Positions 26,362 through 34,177 of a stretch of DNA of 64,000 bases are shown piece after piece (the stretch's first letter is position 1; every line of letters starts with the position of its first letter). A program made the position numbers and the translations under genes. The stretch spans positions 113,751 to 177,750 of the forward strand of contig DASZUK010000008.1 in the NCBI GenBank assembly GCA_035547695.1, written 5' to 3'. Source of the stretch: DASZUK01 sp035547695 (GTDB taxonomy: Bacteria > Actinomycetota > Acidimicrobiia > Acidimicrobiales > RAAP-2). The notes under the pieces are model-generated. The model was not told the DNA's origin and searched no databases. It saw only the letters and a program-made list of their open reading frames with translations.

Positions 26362-26706
26362 GTGAAGGTTGTACCGCCTCTTCCGATACACCGCCCGGAC
26401 GGGACAGTAGGTGCGTTCGGGGCGGCGTCGAGCTACCGTTCGATGGCCGGCCAGTCACTGAACCAACCGACGGTGGGGATCGCCGCGACCCCCGACGGCA
26501 AGGGGTACTGGCTGGTGGCTCAAGACGGTGGCATCTTCGCCTTCGGTGATGCCACCTTCGAGGGATCGCTGCCGCAGACAGGGATCCCCACCGACGACAT
26601 CGTCGCCTTCTCGACCACCGGGACTGGTCAGGGGTACTGGCTCGCCGGCGGCGACGGCGCCGTCTACGCCTTCGGGGACGCGCCGTTCAAGGGGCCAGCG
26701 GCGTAG
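26362..26706 (+). pseudogene. Fragment of a GYWLV..DGG..FGDA repeat protein
   Basis: About 114 codons in an open frame; the start (GTG 26362) is a guess. Two ~47-residue repeats are visible: TPDGKGYWLVAQDGGIFAFGDATFEGS and GTGQGYWLAGGDGAVYAFGDAPFKG. Such beta-propeller-like repeats are abundant in Acidimicrobiia, usually as long arrays attached to a signal peptide or hydrolase. Here there are only two, without a signal peptide, so this is probably a truncated remnant. Confidence 0.55.
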
Positions 26707-26956
26707 CGGTCCGCTCAGCGGATCGGGCCCGAGTCGAGCCACGTTTCGGCCCCCGGTGCTCTCGCAAGCCGGATTGCAGTTGACGCCGATAGCCCAATCC
26801 GCCCTTGCATGTTCCTGGTAGCCGACCTGGACTCCCTCTCGGAAGATGCCGTCTGTGACGGAGTCGGGTGAGTTCCCGCCGGTGGGTCGACACCCCCAGC
26901 ACAACGATCCGCGTTGAAAAGCGCAGATAACAGGTGGGTCGAGCGAATGTCTCCCG

Positions 26957-27024
26957 AATGTCGCCAAGGGTGCACACCCAGGGGTATGCAGGGGGTGTGC
27001 ATCAAGGGTGTGCAGGGGTGTGCA
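26957..27024. repeat. Right-end cluster of GGGTGTGCA elements
   Basis: AATGTCGCCA (26957-26966) is followed by the palindrome GGGTGCACACCC (26968-26979) and then GGGTATGCA (26982), GGGTGTGCA (26993), GGGTGTGCA (27006) and GGGTGTGCA (27016), spaced 10-13 bp. The same two motifs occur at the left end of the island. Confidence 0.8.
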
Positions 27025-27077
27025 GGCGCAACGGGCTACCCTCTCGCCAGGGATAACTCACCAGGAGCAACGAAAAT

Positions 27078-27106
27078 GGCGCTGCATCAGAACATGCAGC
27101 GCCCAC
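27078..27106. other. Hairpin containing a second copy of the tRNA-end core (candidate attR)
   Basis: Perfect 10-bp arms GGCGCTGCAT and ATGCAGCGCC enclose CAGAAC (27078-27103). The right arm carries GCAGCGCCCAC (27096-27106), identical to the 3′ end of tRNA-Val at 17270-17280. AT-rich sequence follows, as at the left edge. Confidence 0.6.
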
Positions 27107-27191
27107 TTAGTTCATATAAACAACAAATAAATATTAAGACGTAAGTTATTTTTCCACTAGGGATTTCCTTCCCGCTCCGAGTTCCTGCCAT
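27107..27191. other. AT-rich stretch at the island's right edge
   Basis: TTAGTTCATATAAAC and the following ~40 bases are very AT-rich for this chromosome. No gene is seen. It mirrors the AT-rich stretch after the tRNA. Confidence 0.5.
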
Positions 27192-27301
27192 GGCCGCGTA
27201 TGGGGCGCTCCTTGCCAAAGAGAAGGTCATCCCGCTCCGTCCTGTGGGGTGAAACAGAAGCTTGACGAGAACCTGCCGGCTGACGCCGTACGGGTAGCGC
27301 G
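27192..27301 (+). pseudogene. Remnant of a DUF433/DUF5615 toxin-antitoxin module
   Basis: By hand alignment 96 of 110 bases match 17805-17914, covering the antitoxin 3′ end, the GTGA junction (here GTGAAACAG) and the first ~17 toxin codons (KLDENLPADAVRVAR). It breaks off at 27301, where other mobile debris begins. Confidence 0.8.
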
Positions 27302-27500
27302 GACGTCATGCGGCCAGTGCGAGCACCCCAGCCCACGCCGAGGATCGTCACGAGTAGGGGCTCGGCCGGGTGGTCAGCCCCGGGCGGCGGAGCTCGACCT
27401 CAATGCCGGCGATCTGGCCGTAGAACGTGTCGATGAGGCCGAGCGCCAGCGACGTCGGAAGCCCAAGGCCTCGGGGAGCGAGGTTCCCATCGGGGACGAG
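27302..27500 (-). pseudogene. Degenerate IS110-family transposase fragment
   Basis: Reading leftward with two frameshifts gives LALGLIDTFYGQIAGIEVEL, then PLLVTILGVGW, then GVLALAA. This follows the IS110 pattern of a helical segment, then LxTIPGVGxxxALxLxA. It is truncated at the toxin remnant. No ends were found. Confidence 0.45.
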
Positions 27501-27587
27501 GCCCTAGTTCGTGGCATTCAGTAGAACCCCGGTGTCGCCACGGTGAACCCGTGCGATCTGCCGAGCACCGACCGCCTCGGCGTGTGC

Positions 27588-27728
27588 TCAGAAGAACTCT
27601 GGGCCGTGGTCCGTGTACGCGAGGCGACCGATCGGGTCGTCGTCTTCCAATTCCTCGGCCATGAGCACCCTCAGGCGCTCTCGCCATCCCAGGGTGCGGA
27701 GGGGGACCGGCTTCGTTTCGAGCTCCAT
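27588..27728 (-). CDS. Small acidic hypothetical protein
   Basis: 46 aa from ATG 27728 to TGA 27588-27590 (MELETKPVPLRTLGWRERL..., ending TDHGPEFF). It has a protein-like amphipathic helix, WRERLRVLMAEELEDDD. AAGG lies about 13 nt upstream, which is weak. It may be a small antitoxin-like or regulatory protein next to mobile debris, or chance. Confidence 0.35.
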   Translation of the reverse strand: MELETKPVPLRTLGWRERLRVLMAEELEDDDPIGRLAYTDHGPEFF

Positions 27729-28349
27729 GGAGACAGTCTACCTTAGAAAGTTGATCGGACAAGTAGGGATTAGAGCCATTGGGCGTCCAGGATGGGTGCG
27801 TCCCGCCCGGCCCTCCGGCGCGGTCGCCTGCGAGCCTTCGGAGGTGCGGGTGCGCAGGTCTCAACCGGTTGGCGTCCGAGACCCGTTCGAGGTGCGCCGT
27901 GAAGTGCTGGTCGGTTCGTAGCCCGCCGCGTCGGCCCGCAGGCGCGCAGCACCGGCCCGTCCCGCACCGTGCCACGCCGTCCCCGCACCGTCCCGCCTGG
28001 ACGCCGTCCATGGCTCGTAGCGCTCGCGTCAAAACTGGCGTCAGTCCCGGACAACGGGCCCATGGGGATCGGTGGAGCAGGCCCCCATCGATGCGGCGGA
28101 GGGGCCCGGAAAAGGAAAGGGGACCTTGGTCCCTGGCCCCGGCCCACGTCCGGCCCGACCATTAGGGGGTGCGACCCGCGACCCGCGCTCTGCCTGCCGA
28201 CGGCTGCGCCGCTGGCCCTCGCCGTGGACCGAGCGGAGCTCCGGGCGGAGCCGTTGCGGGCGGCGACGCCGGCGCACACCGACGGGCTCCGGCAGGCGCG
28301 GCTCGCGTCGGCCGCCCAGGACCGCGGGGACCGCTGGTCCGGGGGTGAC
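27729..28349. other. Gap upstream of the VOC gene
   Basis: 621 bp. The frame continuous with the VOC gene is open upstream but its translation is Arg/Pro-rich and unlike the family. A GGGGACC/GGTCCCT inverted repeat occurs near 28118-28134. I see no convincing gene. Confidence 0.4.
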
Positions 28350-28766
28350 ATGGTGCCCGAACCACCGTCGACCTTCGTTGCCGGCCTGCACGACGTCCGC
28401 ATCCCGGTCAGCGATCCCTGGGCTTCCCGGGACTGGTACGTGGCCCTGCTCGGCTGTACCGCGGTGCTCGATCTCGAGGAGGAGTCGGGGGTCGTCGGCG
28501 TCGTCCTGCGGCACCAGAGCGGCCTGACCATCGGGCTGCACCGTGACCGCGTACGGGCCGTCGCGTTGCGGGGGTTCTCGGTGCTGGGCCTCACGGTGGA
28601 GGGACCCGAACGCCTCTCCAAGCTCACGGTGGCGCTCGACCATCTGGGGTTCGGCCACCTCCCGCCCGCCCGCGGCCACCTGGGCGAGTACGTCGACGTT
28701 CCCGATCCCGACGGGTTGCTGGTCCGGTTCCACACCGGCTGGACGCCGGATGCCGAGGAAGCCTGA
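28350..28766 (+). CDS. VOC family (glyoxalase/bleomycin-resistance fold) protein
   Basis: 138 aa from ATG 28350 with GGGGGTG just upstream. The opening FVAGLHDVRIPVSDPWASRDWYVALLG and closing GEYVDVPDPDGLLVRFHTG are diagnostic of the vicinal-oxygen-chelate fold, with metal ligands likely His in LHDVRI, His in GLTIGLH and Glu/Asp near the end. Function may be ring-cleavage dioxygenase-like or lyase. It is convergent with the hydrolase gene 8 bp away. Confidence 0.87.
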   Translation: MVPEPPSTFVAGLHDVRIPVSDPWASRDWYVALLGCTAVLDLEEESGVVGVVLRHQSGLTIGLHRDRVRAVALRGFSVLGLTVEGPERLSKLTVALDHLGFGHLPPARGHLGEYVDVPDPDGLLVRFHTGWTPDAEEA

Positions 28767-28774
28767 AGCTGCGG

Positions 28775-29491
28775 TCAGTCGACCGGACCGAAGACCTCGT
28801 CGAAGAGCCCGATCATCGACCGCCACGACCGCCGGTCGGCCACGGCGTCGTAGGCGAGCGCGTCCATGCCGAACGACGCGGCGTGCGGGTTGGTGAAGCT
28901 GTGCTTGACGCCCCCGTAGAGCTCGATCCGCCAGTCGGCCACCTCGGCCGCGGCCAGCTCGGCCTCGAACGCGGTGCGGCTCTCGGGCGGGATGATCGGG
29001 TCGGCCGCCCCCAGGCACAGGAGCAGGTGCGCCCGGATGTTCCTGGTGTCTTCCGGCGCCGGTTGTGGCAGCCCCGAGTGGAAGCCGACGATCGCCTTGA
29101 GGTCGGCGCCGGTCCGCCCCAGCTCGATGGCCATGGTGCCACCGAAGCAGAACCCGATGGCCGCCGCCCTCGACGGGTCGGCTCCCTCCTGGGCCAGCAT
29201 CTGCTCGAGGCCGGCAACGGCCAATTCCTGGATACGCGGCCGGTCGCCGATCAGCGGGCCCAGGGCGGCCATCGCCTCCTCCCGGGGGAGGTTGCCGAGG
29301 TAGTCGAGGCAGAACGCCAGGTACCCGAGCCCGGCCAGGCGGATGGCCTTGCCCCGGACGTTGTCGGCCAGGCCGCCGCCCTCGTGGCAGAGGAGGACCG
29401 ACGGACGCGGGCCCGGCCGGTCGTCGTCGACTGCGAGGAATCCCGTCAACTCCATGCCGCCGACCGTGTAAGGGACATCCTGGATGTGCAT
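28775..29491 (-). CDS. Dienelactone hydrolase family protein
   Basis: 238 aa from ATG 29491 (MHIQDVPYTVGG). Alpha/beta hydrolase with a cysteine nucleophile in GFCFGGTMA, the acidic residue in GAADPIIPPE and His in GVKHSFTNP, which is the dienelactone hydrolase triad. It would open a lactone or ester during aromatic catabolism, though many homologs act on other esters. Longer upstream frames are not supported. Confidence 0.92.
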   Translation of the reverse strand: MHIQDVPYTVGGMELTGFLAVDDDRPGPRPSVLLCHEGGGLADNVRGKAIRLAGLGYLAFCLDYLGNLPREEAMAALGPLIGDRPRIQELAVAGLEQMLAQEGADPSRAAAIGFCFGGTMAIELGRTGADLKAIVGFHSGLPQPAPEDTRNIRAHLLLCLGAADPIIPPESRTAFEAELAAAEVADWRIELYGGVKHSFTNPHAASFGMDALAYDAVADRRSWRSMIGLFDEVFGPVD

Positions 29492-29809
29492 GGGGGGATT
29501 GTACGCAGCCCGCGGAGCCCGCCTCGAGGTGCTCCGGGGTGCGATCCCTCCGGGCGCCGACTCGCCGGCCGAGGAGCCGTCCACCCACTTCGGCACCACG
29601 CCGGCCGGCATCGTCGCCTGCATGACCCCGCCCAGGTGCTGACCCCGGTGCGCTCCGCTACGCCGTCGAGCGGGTGAAGCCGTAGGCAAGGACGACGTCG
29701 CTCAGCCGGGCGACCGCCGAGGTCGCGATCATCGTTGCCGGCAACGCCGGAGCCGGCTTCCGACCGACCATCCGGATCGTGCCGGCCCCGAATCGGGTAG
29801 GAGGCCACC
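29492..29809. other. Intergenic region before yihY
   Basis: 318 bp without a gene. It holds a perfect 14-bp palindrome, CGTTGCCGGCAACG (29733-29746), a possible regulator site about 65 bp before the YihY start. Confidence 0.4.
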
Positions 29810-30808
29810 ATGGAGTCGTCAGGCGGAGCCCGGATCGGCCAGCCCGTCGGCCCCACCGACCTCCCGAAGCCGTCGTTGGTGGCGGTGCTGAAGCGGTCGC
29901 GGGTGGAGTTCCGGAACGACAACCTCACCACGCTGGCCGCGGCGCTGACGTACTACGGCGTCCTGGCCATGGTGCCCGGCCTGATCGTCCTGTTCGCCGT
30001 CCTGGCCCTGCTCGGCAAGCACGCCACCGACCGGATCGTGGCCCAGGTCGATGCCGTGGCGCCCGGTTCCACCGGGCATTTCGTCCATACGCTGCTGGTC
30101 CAGGCCCAGACGCACAAGACTGGCTCCGGCATCACCGCTGTCGTCGGGGTGCTGATCGCCCTGTGGTCGGCATCCAGCTACGTCAACGGCTTCCGGCAGG
30201 CGTCGAACGTCATCTACGGCATCGGGGAAGGCCGCCCAGCCTGGAAGACGGTGTCCCTCCGCGTCGCGATCACCGTGCTCGCCGTGGTGGTCCTCGTGGC
30301 CTGCGCCGCCATCGTGGTGGTCAGCGGCTCCGTCGCCGACGAGGTCGGCAACGCCATCGGGGCCGGCCATGCGGCCGTGGACGCATGGAACATCGCCAAG
30401 TGGCCGGTGCTGCTGGTCCTCCTCTCCGTGCTCCTCGCCGTCCTCTTCTGGGCCAGCCCCAACGCCAAGGTGGGAGGGATCCGGTGGGTGAGCCCCGGCG
30501 GGCTTCTGGCCACCGCGCTGTGGCTGGTCTTCTCGGCCCTGTTTGCCGTCTACGTCACCGAGCTCTCGTCGTACAACCGGACCTACGGGCCGCTGGCCGG
30601 CATCGTCGTCTTCCTCGTCTGGCTCTGGCTGAGCAACGTGGCCCTACTGCTCGGCGCCGAGGTCAACGCGGAGCTCGACCACGCCAAGGCCATCGCCGAA
30701 GGGCTGCCCGACGACGTCCGCCCGTTCGCCGAGCCGCGGGACACCCGCAAGCTGGACGAGCACGACAAGCGGGCGGTGGCCGAGGCGGAGGCCAGGCGCC
30801 CCGGTTGA
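29810..30808 (+). CDS. YihY/BrkB-family inner membrane protein
   Basis: 332 aa with six membrane helices typical of the family. Diagnostic stretches: LTTLAAALTYYGVLAMVPGLIVL, ALWSASSYVNGFRQASNVIYG, GGIRWVSPGGLLATALWLVFS and LAGIVVFLVWLWLSNVALLLGAEVNAEL. Its biochemical role is unknown despite the old tRNA-processing or virulence names. Start ATG 29810 has GGAGG 6 nt upstream. The TGA stop (30806-30808) sits in a 19-bp tandem duplication. Confidence 0.92.
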   Translation: MESSGGARIGQPVGPTDLPKPSLVAVLKRSRVEFRNDNLTTLAAALTYYGVLAMVPGLIVLFAVLALLGKHATDRIVAQVDAVAPGSTGHFVHTLLVQAQTHKTGSGITAVVGVLIALWSASSYVNGFRQASNVIYGIGEGRPAWKTVSLRVAITVLAVVVLVACAAIVVVSGSVADEVGNAIGAGHAAVDAWNIAKWPVLLVLLSVLLAVLFWASPNAKVGGIRWVSPGGLLATALWLVFSALFAVYVTELSSYNRTYGPLAGIVVFLVWLWLSNVALLLGAEVNAELDHAKAIAEGLPDDVRPFAEPRDTRKLDEHDKRAVAEAEARRPG

Positions 30809-30825
30809 GGCCAGGCGCCCCGGTT
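30788..30825 (+). repeat. Perfect 19-bp tandem duplication across the yihY stop codon
   Basis: GAGGCCAGGCGCCCCGGTT occurs twice without a gap (30788-30806, 30807-30825). The stop TGA spans the junction. Confidence 0.95.
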
Positions 30826-30908
30826 GACGGGTGCCGTGGAGATTGGGGGGCCTGGGGAGGCTTGGAGATCCGGTGTCAGGGCAGCGGCGGCCGGGTATCG
30901 CCCCAGGC

Positions 30909-31292
30909 ATGACCGACGAACGACGAGCGGGCCGCGACCCGGACTGGACCGACGCGGAGGCCGAGGGACAGCCCGACCTCGACGACCAGCCACCGGGAAT
31001 CGACGACCAGACCGCTTCGGAGGGGCCCACCCTGCCGCGGGACCACCCCATGGGCGTCGAAGAGCTCGGGGTGACCGCCGCCGGGGAGGCCGTCCCCGAG
31101 ACCGTCGAGGAGCGGGCCCGACGCGAGCGACCGGACACGCCGCAGCGCCCGCCGGAAGACCCGGCAGGACGACTGGAGGCCGTGGACTCTCCCGAGGAAG
31201 CCGCCGAGGGCGAAGCCTTCGCCGAGTGGGAGGCCGACGCCGCTGGGCTGAGCGCCGAGGAACAGGCCGTCCACGTCCGGCCGTCGTCGTAG
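30909..31292 (+). CDS. Acidic DUF5709-like protein
   Basis: 127 aa, very acidic (MTDERRAGRDPDWTDAEAEG...). The middle ELGVTAAGEAVPETVEERARRERPD follows the DUF5709 pattern of a turn then a charged helix seen in many actinobacteria; function is unknown. ATG 30909. The TAG stop (31290-31292) is the first TAG of a tandem repeat array. Confidence 0.65.
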   Translation: MTDERRAGRDPDWTDAEAEGQPDLDDQPPGIDDQTASEGPTLPRDHPMGVEELGVTAAGEAVPETVEERARRERPDTPQRPPEDPAGRLEAVDSPEEAAEGEAFAEWEADAAGLSAEEQAVHVRPSS

Positions 31293-31390
31293 GCCGACAT
31301 GGTCGTAGGCCGGACATGGTCGTAAGCCGACACCGTCGTAGGCCGGACGTCGGCGTGTAGGCCGGACATGGTCGTAGGCCGAACATCGCG
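31286..31390. repeat. 16-18-bp tandem repeat array starting at a stop codon
   Basis: About six units related to GTCGTAGGCCGGACATG follow each other between convergent genes. Most units carry TAG or TAA in the same position. Confidence 0.85.
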
Positions 31391-31398
31391 GGCCCGAC

Positions 31399-31590
31399 CT
31401 AGCGGTACTTCGTGGCCTCCTCCGAACCGACCTCGTCGGCGGCCTTGGGGTCGGCCCGACCCGACCCGGGCCCCGGTCCCGTCGACGGGTCCACCGGATC
31501 GGTCGCTTCCCGGGCGGCGCTCCGCCGGGGTCGCAGCCGCCTCTGGTCTTCGGGTTCGTTCGGCGTCAACTGGTCCCGGTCCTTTGGCAT
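31399..31590 (-). CDS. Small charged hypothetical protein
   Basis: 63 aa from ATG 31590 (MPKDRDQLTPNEPEDQRRLR...). It is hydrophilic and presumably unstructured, with Pro/Gly in the middle and an acidic end (ADEVGSEEATKYR). TAGGA lies about 10 nt upstream of the start. It resembles the many short disordered proteins of actinobacteria. Convergent with the DUF5709-like gene across the repeat array. Confidence 0.5.
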   Translation of the reverse strand: MPKDRDQLTPNEPEDQRRLRPRRSAAREATDPVDPSTGPGPGSGRADPKAADEVGSEEATKYR

Positions 31591-31776
31591 GACCACTGTC
31601 CTACCCTGGCTGCCCTGCGGCCACGCCCGCCCCGACGGACGGCCGGGCCAAATCGGCGGCTGTCGCCCGTCGCCCCATAGCATGGACGAGCATGGACGCC
31701 ATGGGCCGGTGGCAGCCGGCCGCCCGCGGACGACGGCCCGGGCGGCCCTCGCCGGACGGCAGGTGAAGGACGACGT

Positions 31777-32556
31777 ATGGCCGTCTTGGTCGGAACGTCG
31801 GGGTGGCAGTACGACCACTGGCGCGGCACGTTCTACCCGGCCGGCCTGCCCAAGGCGCGATGGTTGGAGTACTACGCCGACCGGTTCGGCACCGTCGAGT
31901 CCAACAGCGCCTTCTACCGGCTGCCCGAGCGGCGGACCCTGGCCGACTGGGCGGAGCGCACCCCGGACGACTTCGTCGTCGCGGTAAAAGCCAGCCGCTA
32001 CCTGACCCACGTCCGCCGGCTCCGTGACCCCGGCGAGGCGGTACGCCGGCTGGTCGACCGGCTGGAAGGGCTCGGCTCGAAGCGGGGCCCCGTCCTGCTG
32101 CAGTTGCCACCCACCCTGCAGGGCGACGCAGACGCCCTGGCCGCAACCCTGGCGGCGTTCCCCCCGACCATCCGGGTTGCCGTCGAGCCGCGCCATCCGT
32201 CGTGGTTCGTCGACGACGTCCGCCGACTGCTCGAACGGGCGGGTGCGGCGCTGTGCCTCACCGACACCCGCGGCCGCCACCCGCCGCTCTGGCGTACCGC
32301 AGACTGGGGCTACGTGCGCTTCCATCAGGGCCGGGCCGCCCCCGAACCCTGCTACGGCCGTACGGCCCTCGCCGGATGGGCCGAACGGATCGCCCGGCTG
32401 TGGGGCCCAGCGGACGACGTGTACTGCTACTTCAACAACGACCCCCGGGGGTGCGCGCCGCGCGACGCCGTCCGGTTCGCCGGGGCCGCCGGCCGCATCG
32501 GGTTGCAGCCAACCCGGGTGCCGTCACCGAGGACCTTGTCGGTCGACGGCTCGTGA
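31777..32556 (+). CDS. DUF72 (YecE-like) protein
   Basis: 259 aa, full length. The start MAVLVGTSGWQYDHWRGTFYP and later ESNSAFYRLPERRTLADWAERTPDDFVVAVKASRYLTH, then VEPRHPSWF and YCYFNND are characteristic. The fold is a TIM-barrel and the activity is unknown. ATG 31777 has GAAGGAC about 5 nt upstream. Confidence 0.92.
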   Translation: MAVLVGTSGWQYDHWRGTFYPAGLPKARWLEYYADRFGTVESNSAFYRLPERRTLADWAERTPDDFVVAVKASRYLTHVRRLRDPGEAVRRLVDRLEGLGSKRGPVLLQLPPTLQGDADALAATLAAFPPTIRVAVEPRHPSWFVDDVRRLLERAGAALCLTDTRGRHPPLWRTADWGYVRFHQGRAAPEPCYGRTALAGWAERIARLWGPADDVYCYFNNDPRGCAPRDAVRFAGAAGRIGLQPTRVPSPRTLSVDGS

Positions 32557-32565
32557 GCCGCCGGG

Positions 32566-32724
32566 TCAGGACCGCCGGGCGCGCTTGAGCAGGCGGTCCC
32601 ACCAGCCGTGGCTGCCCCGCCCGAACCAGCGGTCCTCGCTCTCGGTGCCTTCGGAGTCGTCCGTCGCCGGATCGGCCCCGACGTCCTCGAGCTGGTGCTT
32701 CGTGTCTCCGTGCGCCTTGGCCAT
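32566..32724 (-). CDS. Small hypothetical protein
   Basis: 52 aa from ATG 32724 (MAKAHGDTKHQLEDVGADPA..., ending WWDRLLKRARRS). An acidic front and a Trp/Arg-rich amphipathic C-terminal helix are visible. It is convergent with the DUF72 gene, 9 bp away. No ribosome site is clear. Confidence 0.45.
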   Translation of the reverse strand: MAKAHGDTKHQLEDVGADPATDDSEGTESEDRWFGRGSHGWWDRLLKRARRS

Positions 32725-32800
32725 GAGGGATCCATACCCCGTAAGGTCCGGCCCAGCCCGCCAGGCCCAGCGCCTGGAGCTGAAGGCCGGCCCGCCCCCG

Positions 32801-33361
32801 TCAGGCCAAGGCGTCACGGACCCGGTCCACCATGGCGGCGATCGGTCCCAGCACCAAGTTGCCCGGTGGGGTGTCCGGCGCGTGGGGGTGCGGATGGGTT
32901 GGTGCCGCGGCCTTGGCCTTGGCGTAGCGGATCCCCAGGGTCGGTCGGTCGAGGGTGTCCGCATAACGGTCCAACAGGGGGAACACCTCGTCTTCTTCGG
33001 ACCGGGCGTGGGCCAGGACGGCGTCACGGAGCTGGACGAAGGCGTCGCCGAACTGCCCGGAGGTCGGGTCCATCCCCTCCATGTCGGACAGCAGCCGCTC
33101 GGCGGCGGCCTGCTCGTCGAGCCGGGCGTCGATCACCGCGGCGGCGGCCTCGTCCCGCCCCCGGATCGCCGGGTACACCACCATCTCCTCTGCGACCTCG
33201 TGCCCGACCAGCACCGGTGCCAGCTCGCAGAAGTACGCCTCCCGGCCCTCCACCGGGGTCCGGTCCCACTGGTGGAAGAGGTCTCCGACGGCGCGGTGGT
33301 CGGCGAGGAGCTCGGTGAGGATGTCCACCCGGCTCCGGTCGATCCCTGGGGTGTAGGTCAT
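32801..33361 (-). CDS. Hemerythrin HHE cation-binding domain protein
   Basis: 186 aa, four-helix bundle. The His/Glu iron ligands are visible: LADHRAVGDLFHQW, LVGHEVAEEMVVYPAI, and AHARSEEDEVFPLL (the HxxxE..H...HxxxE spacing). It binds a di-iron centre for oxygen or nitric oxide sensing, or iron handling. The C-terminal His/Pro-rich stretch (APTHPHPHAPDTPP) is unusual and may bind metal. It is followed by a minus-strand methyltransferase gene upstream. Confidence 0.9.
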   Translation of the reverse strand: MTYTPGIDRSRVDILTELLADHRAVGDLFHQWDRTPVEGREAYFCELAPVLVGHEVAEEMVVYPAIRGRDEAAAAVIDARLDEQAAAERLLSDMEGMDPTSGQFGDAFVQLRDAVLAHARSEEDEVFPLLDRYADTLDRPTLGIRYAKAKAAAPTHPHPHAPDTPPGNLVLGPIAAMVDRVRDALA

Positions 33362-33411
33362 GCGGCCGACCTACCCGGCCACCGGGCACCGAAACCGCGA
33401 CACCCGGTTCG

Positions 33412-34020
33412 TCACGCGTGGGCCGTCACCGCCTTGATCAGGGTCATGGACACGGGGTGCCACACCGGCGACCGGAACCCGGCCTCCTGCAGCAGTCGGG
33501 TGCACCGCCGAACGGTGCGGGCCCTGCCCCGGCGACCGGCCCACAGGGTCGGCGCCGACCACAGCGACCAGGGCGAGAACTGGTCCACCAGCACCAGGGC
33601 TCCACCCGGGCGGAGCACCCGGGCGCACTCGGCCAGCCCAGCCCGCTGGTCCTCCCAGTGGTCGAACGAGGTGACGGTGGCCACCAGGTCGAACGTGTCG
33701 TCGGGGTACGGCAGGTGCTCGGCGACCCCGGACCGGCACCGGAGCCGCCCTGTCTGCGCCGACGCCGTGGCGACCGCCACCATGGACGGCGCCGGGTCGA
33801 CGCCGTCGAGCCGGTCGACGTCGGGGAAGGCGCCGGCCAGGGCCCGGAGGAGGTAGCCGGTGCCGCAGCCGACATCCAGCACGCGCCGGGGTGCCGGCAC
33901 GGTTGCCACCGCCAGCGCCGCGGCCCGGTCGGCGATGTCCCTGTGAAGGCGTCCCAGCCAGCCGTCCTCGTAGCCCGCGGCCCGGGCATCGAAGGCGTCG
34001 ACGTCCCGTTTCGGCGTCAC
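33412..34020 (-). CDS. SAM-dependent methyltransferase (Methyltransf_11 type)
   Basis: 202 aa from GTG 34020. SAM motif I is VLDVGCGTGYLLRALA, followed by DGVDPAPSMVAVA, LPYPDDTFDLVATVTSFDHW and ARVLRPGGALVLVDQF, the standard class I order. Small-molecule substrate unknown. An 18-bp tandem repeat lies immediately upstream, between this gene and the ClC gene. Confidence 0.9.
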   Translation of the reverse strand: MTPKRDVDAFDARAAGYEDGWLGRLHRDIADRAAALAVATVPAPRRVLDVGCGTGYLLRALAGAFPDVDRLDGVDPAPSMVAVATASAQTGRLRCRSGVAEHLPYPDDTFDLVATVTSFDHWEDQRAGLAECARVLRPGGALVLVDQFSPWSLWSAPTLWAGRRGRARTVRRCTRLLQEAGFRSPVWHPVSMTLIKAVTAHA

Positions 34021-34069
34021 CCGGCGAGTGTGGCAGGTGAGGGCGGTCCCGGCAGGCCGGACCGCCCGA

Positions 34070-34141
34070 CCCGACCGCTCCCGCCGATCCGACCGCTCCC
34101 GCCAACCCGACCGGTCCCGCCAACCCGACCGGTCCCGGCAG
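34070..34141. repeat. 18-bp tandem repeat
   Basis: Four units of CCCGACCGSTCCCGCCRA lie between the ClC stop (34178) and the methyltransferase start (34020). Confidence 0.85.
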
Positions 34142-34177
34142 GCCGGACGGCGCCCGGCCCGCCCGCTCCCGGCGGGC

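Larger units (their letters stand above)
17270..27106. mobile_element. Candidate tRNA-Val-associated genomic island
   Basis: The segment starts at the 3′ end of tRNA-Val and ends at a second copy of the tRNA-end 11-mer GCAGCGCCCAC (17270-17280 and 27096-27106). Clusters of GGGTGTGCA lie just inside both ends, with the shared 10-mer AATGTCGCCA further inside. Cargo includes a toxin-antitoxin pair, an IS, two desaturases, a cold-shock protein, a sigma factor and small DNA-binding proteins. Base composition is visibly less GC-rich and there are AT-rich edges. No integrase is visible, so it may be a remnant or be mobilised in trans. Confidence 0.6.

Noticed and set aside
28041..29588. 515-codon minus frame across the VOC and hydrolase genes
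   Set aside because: Shadow of two well-supported genes; no domain visible.
30788..31390. CRISPR array
   Set aside because: Repeats are contiguous without spacers; these are ordinary tandem repeats.
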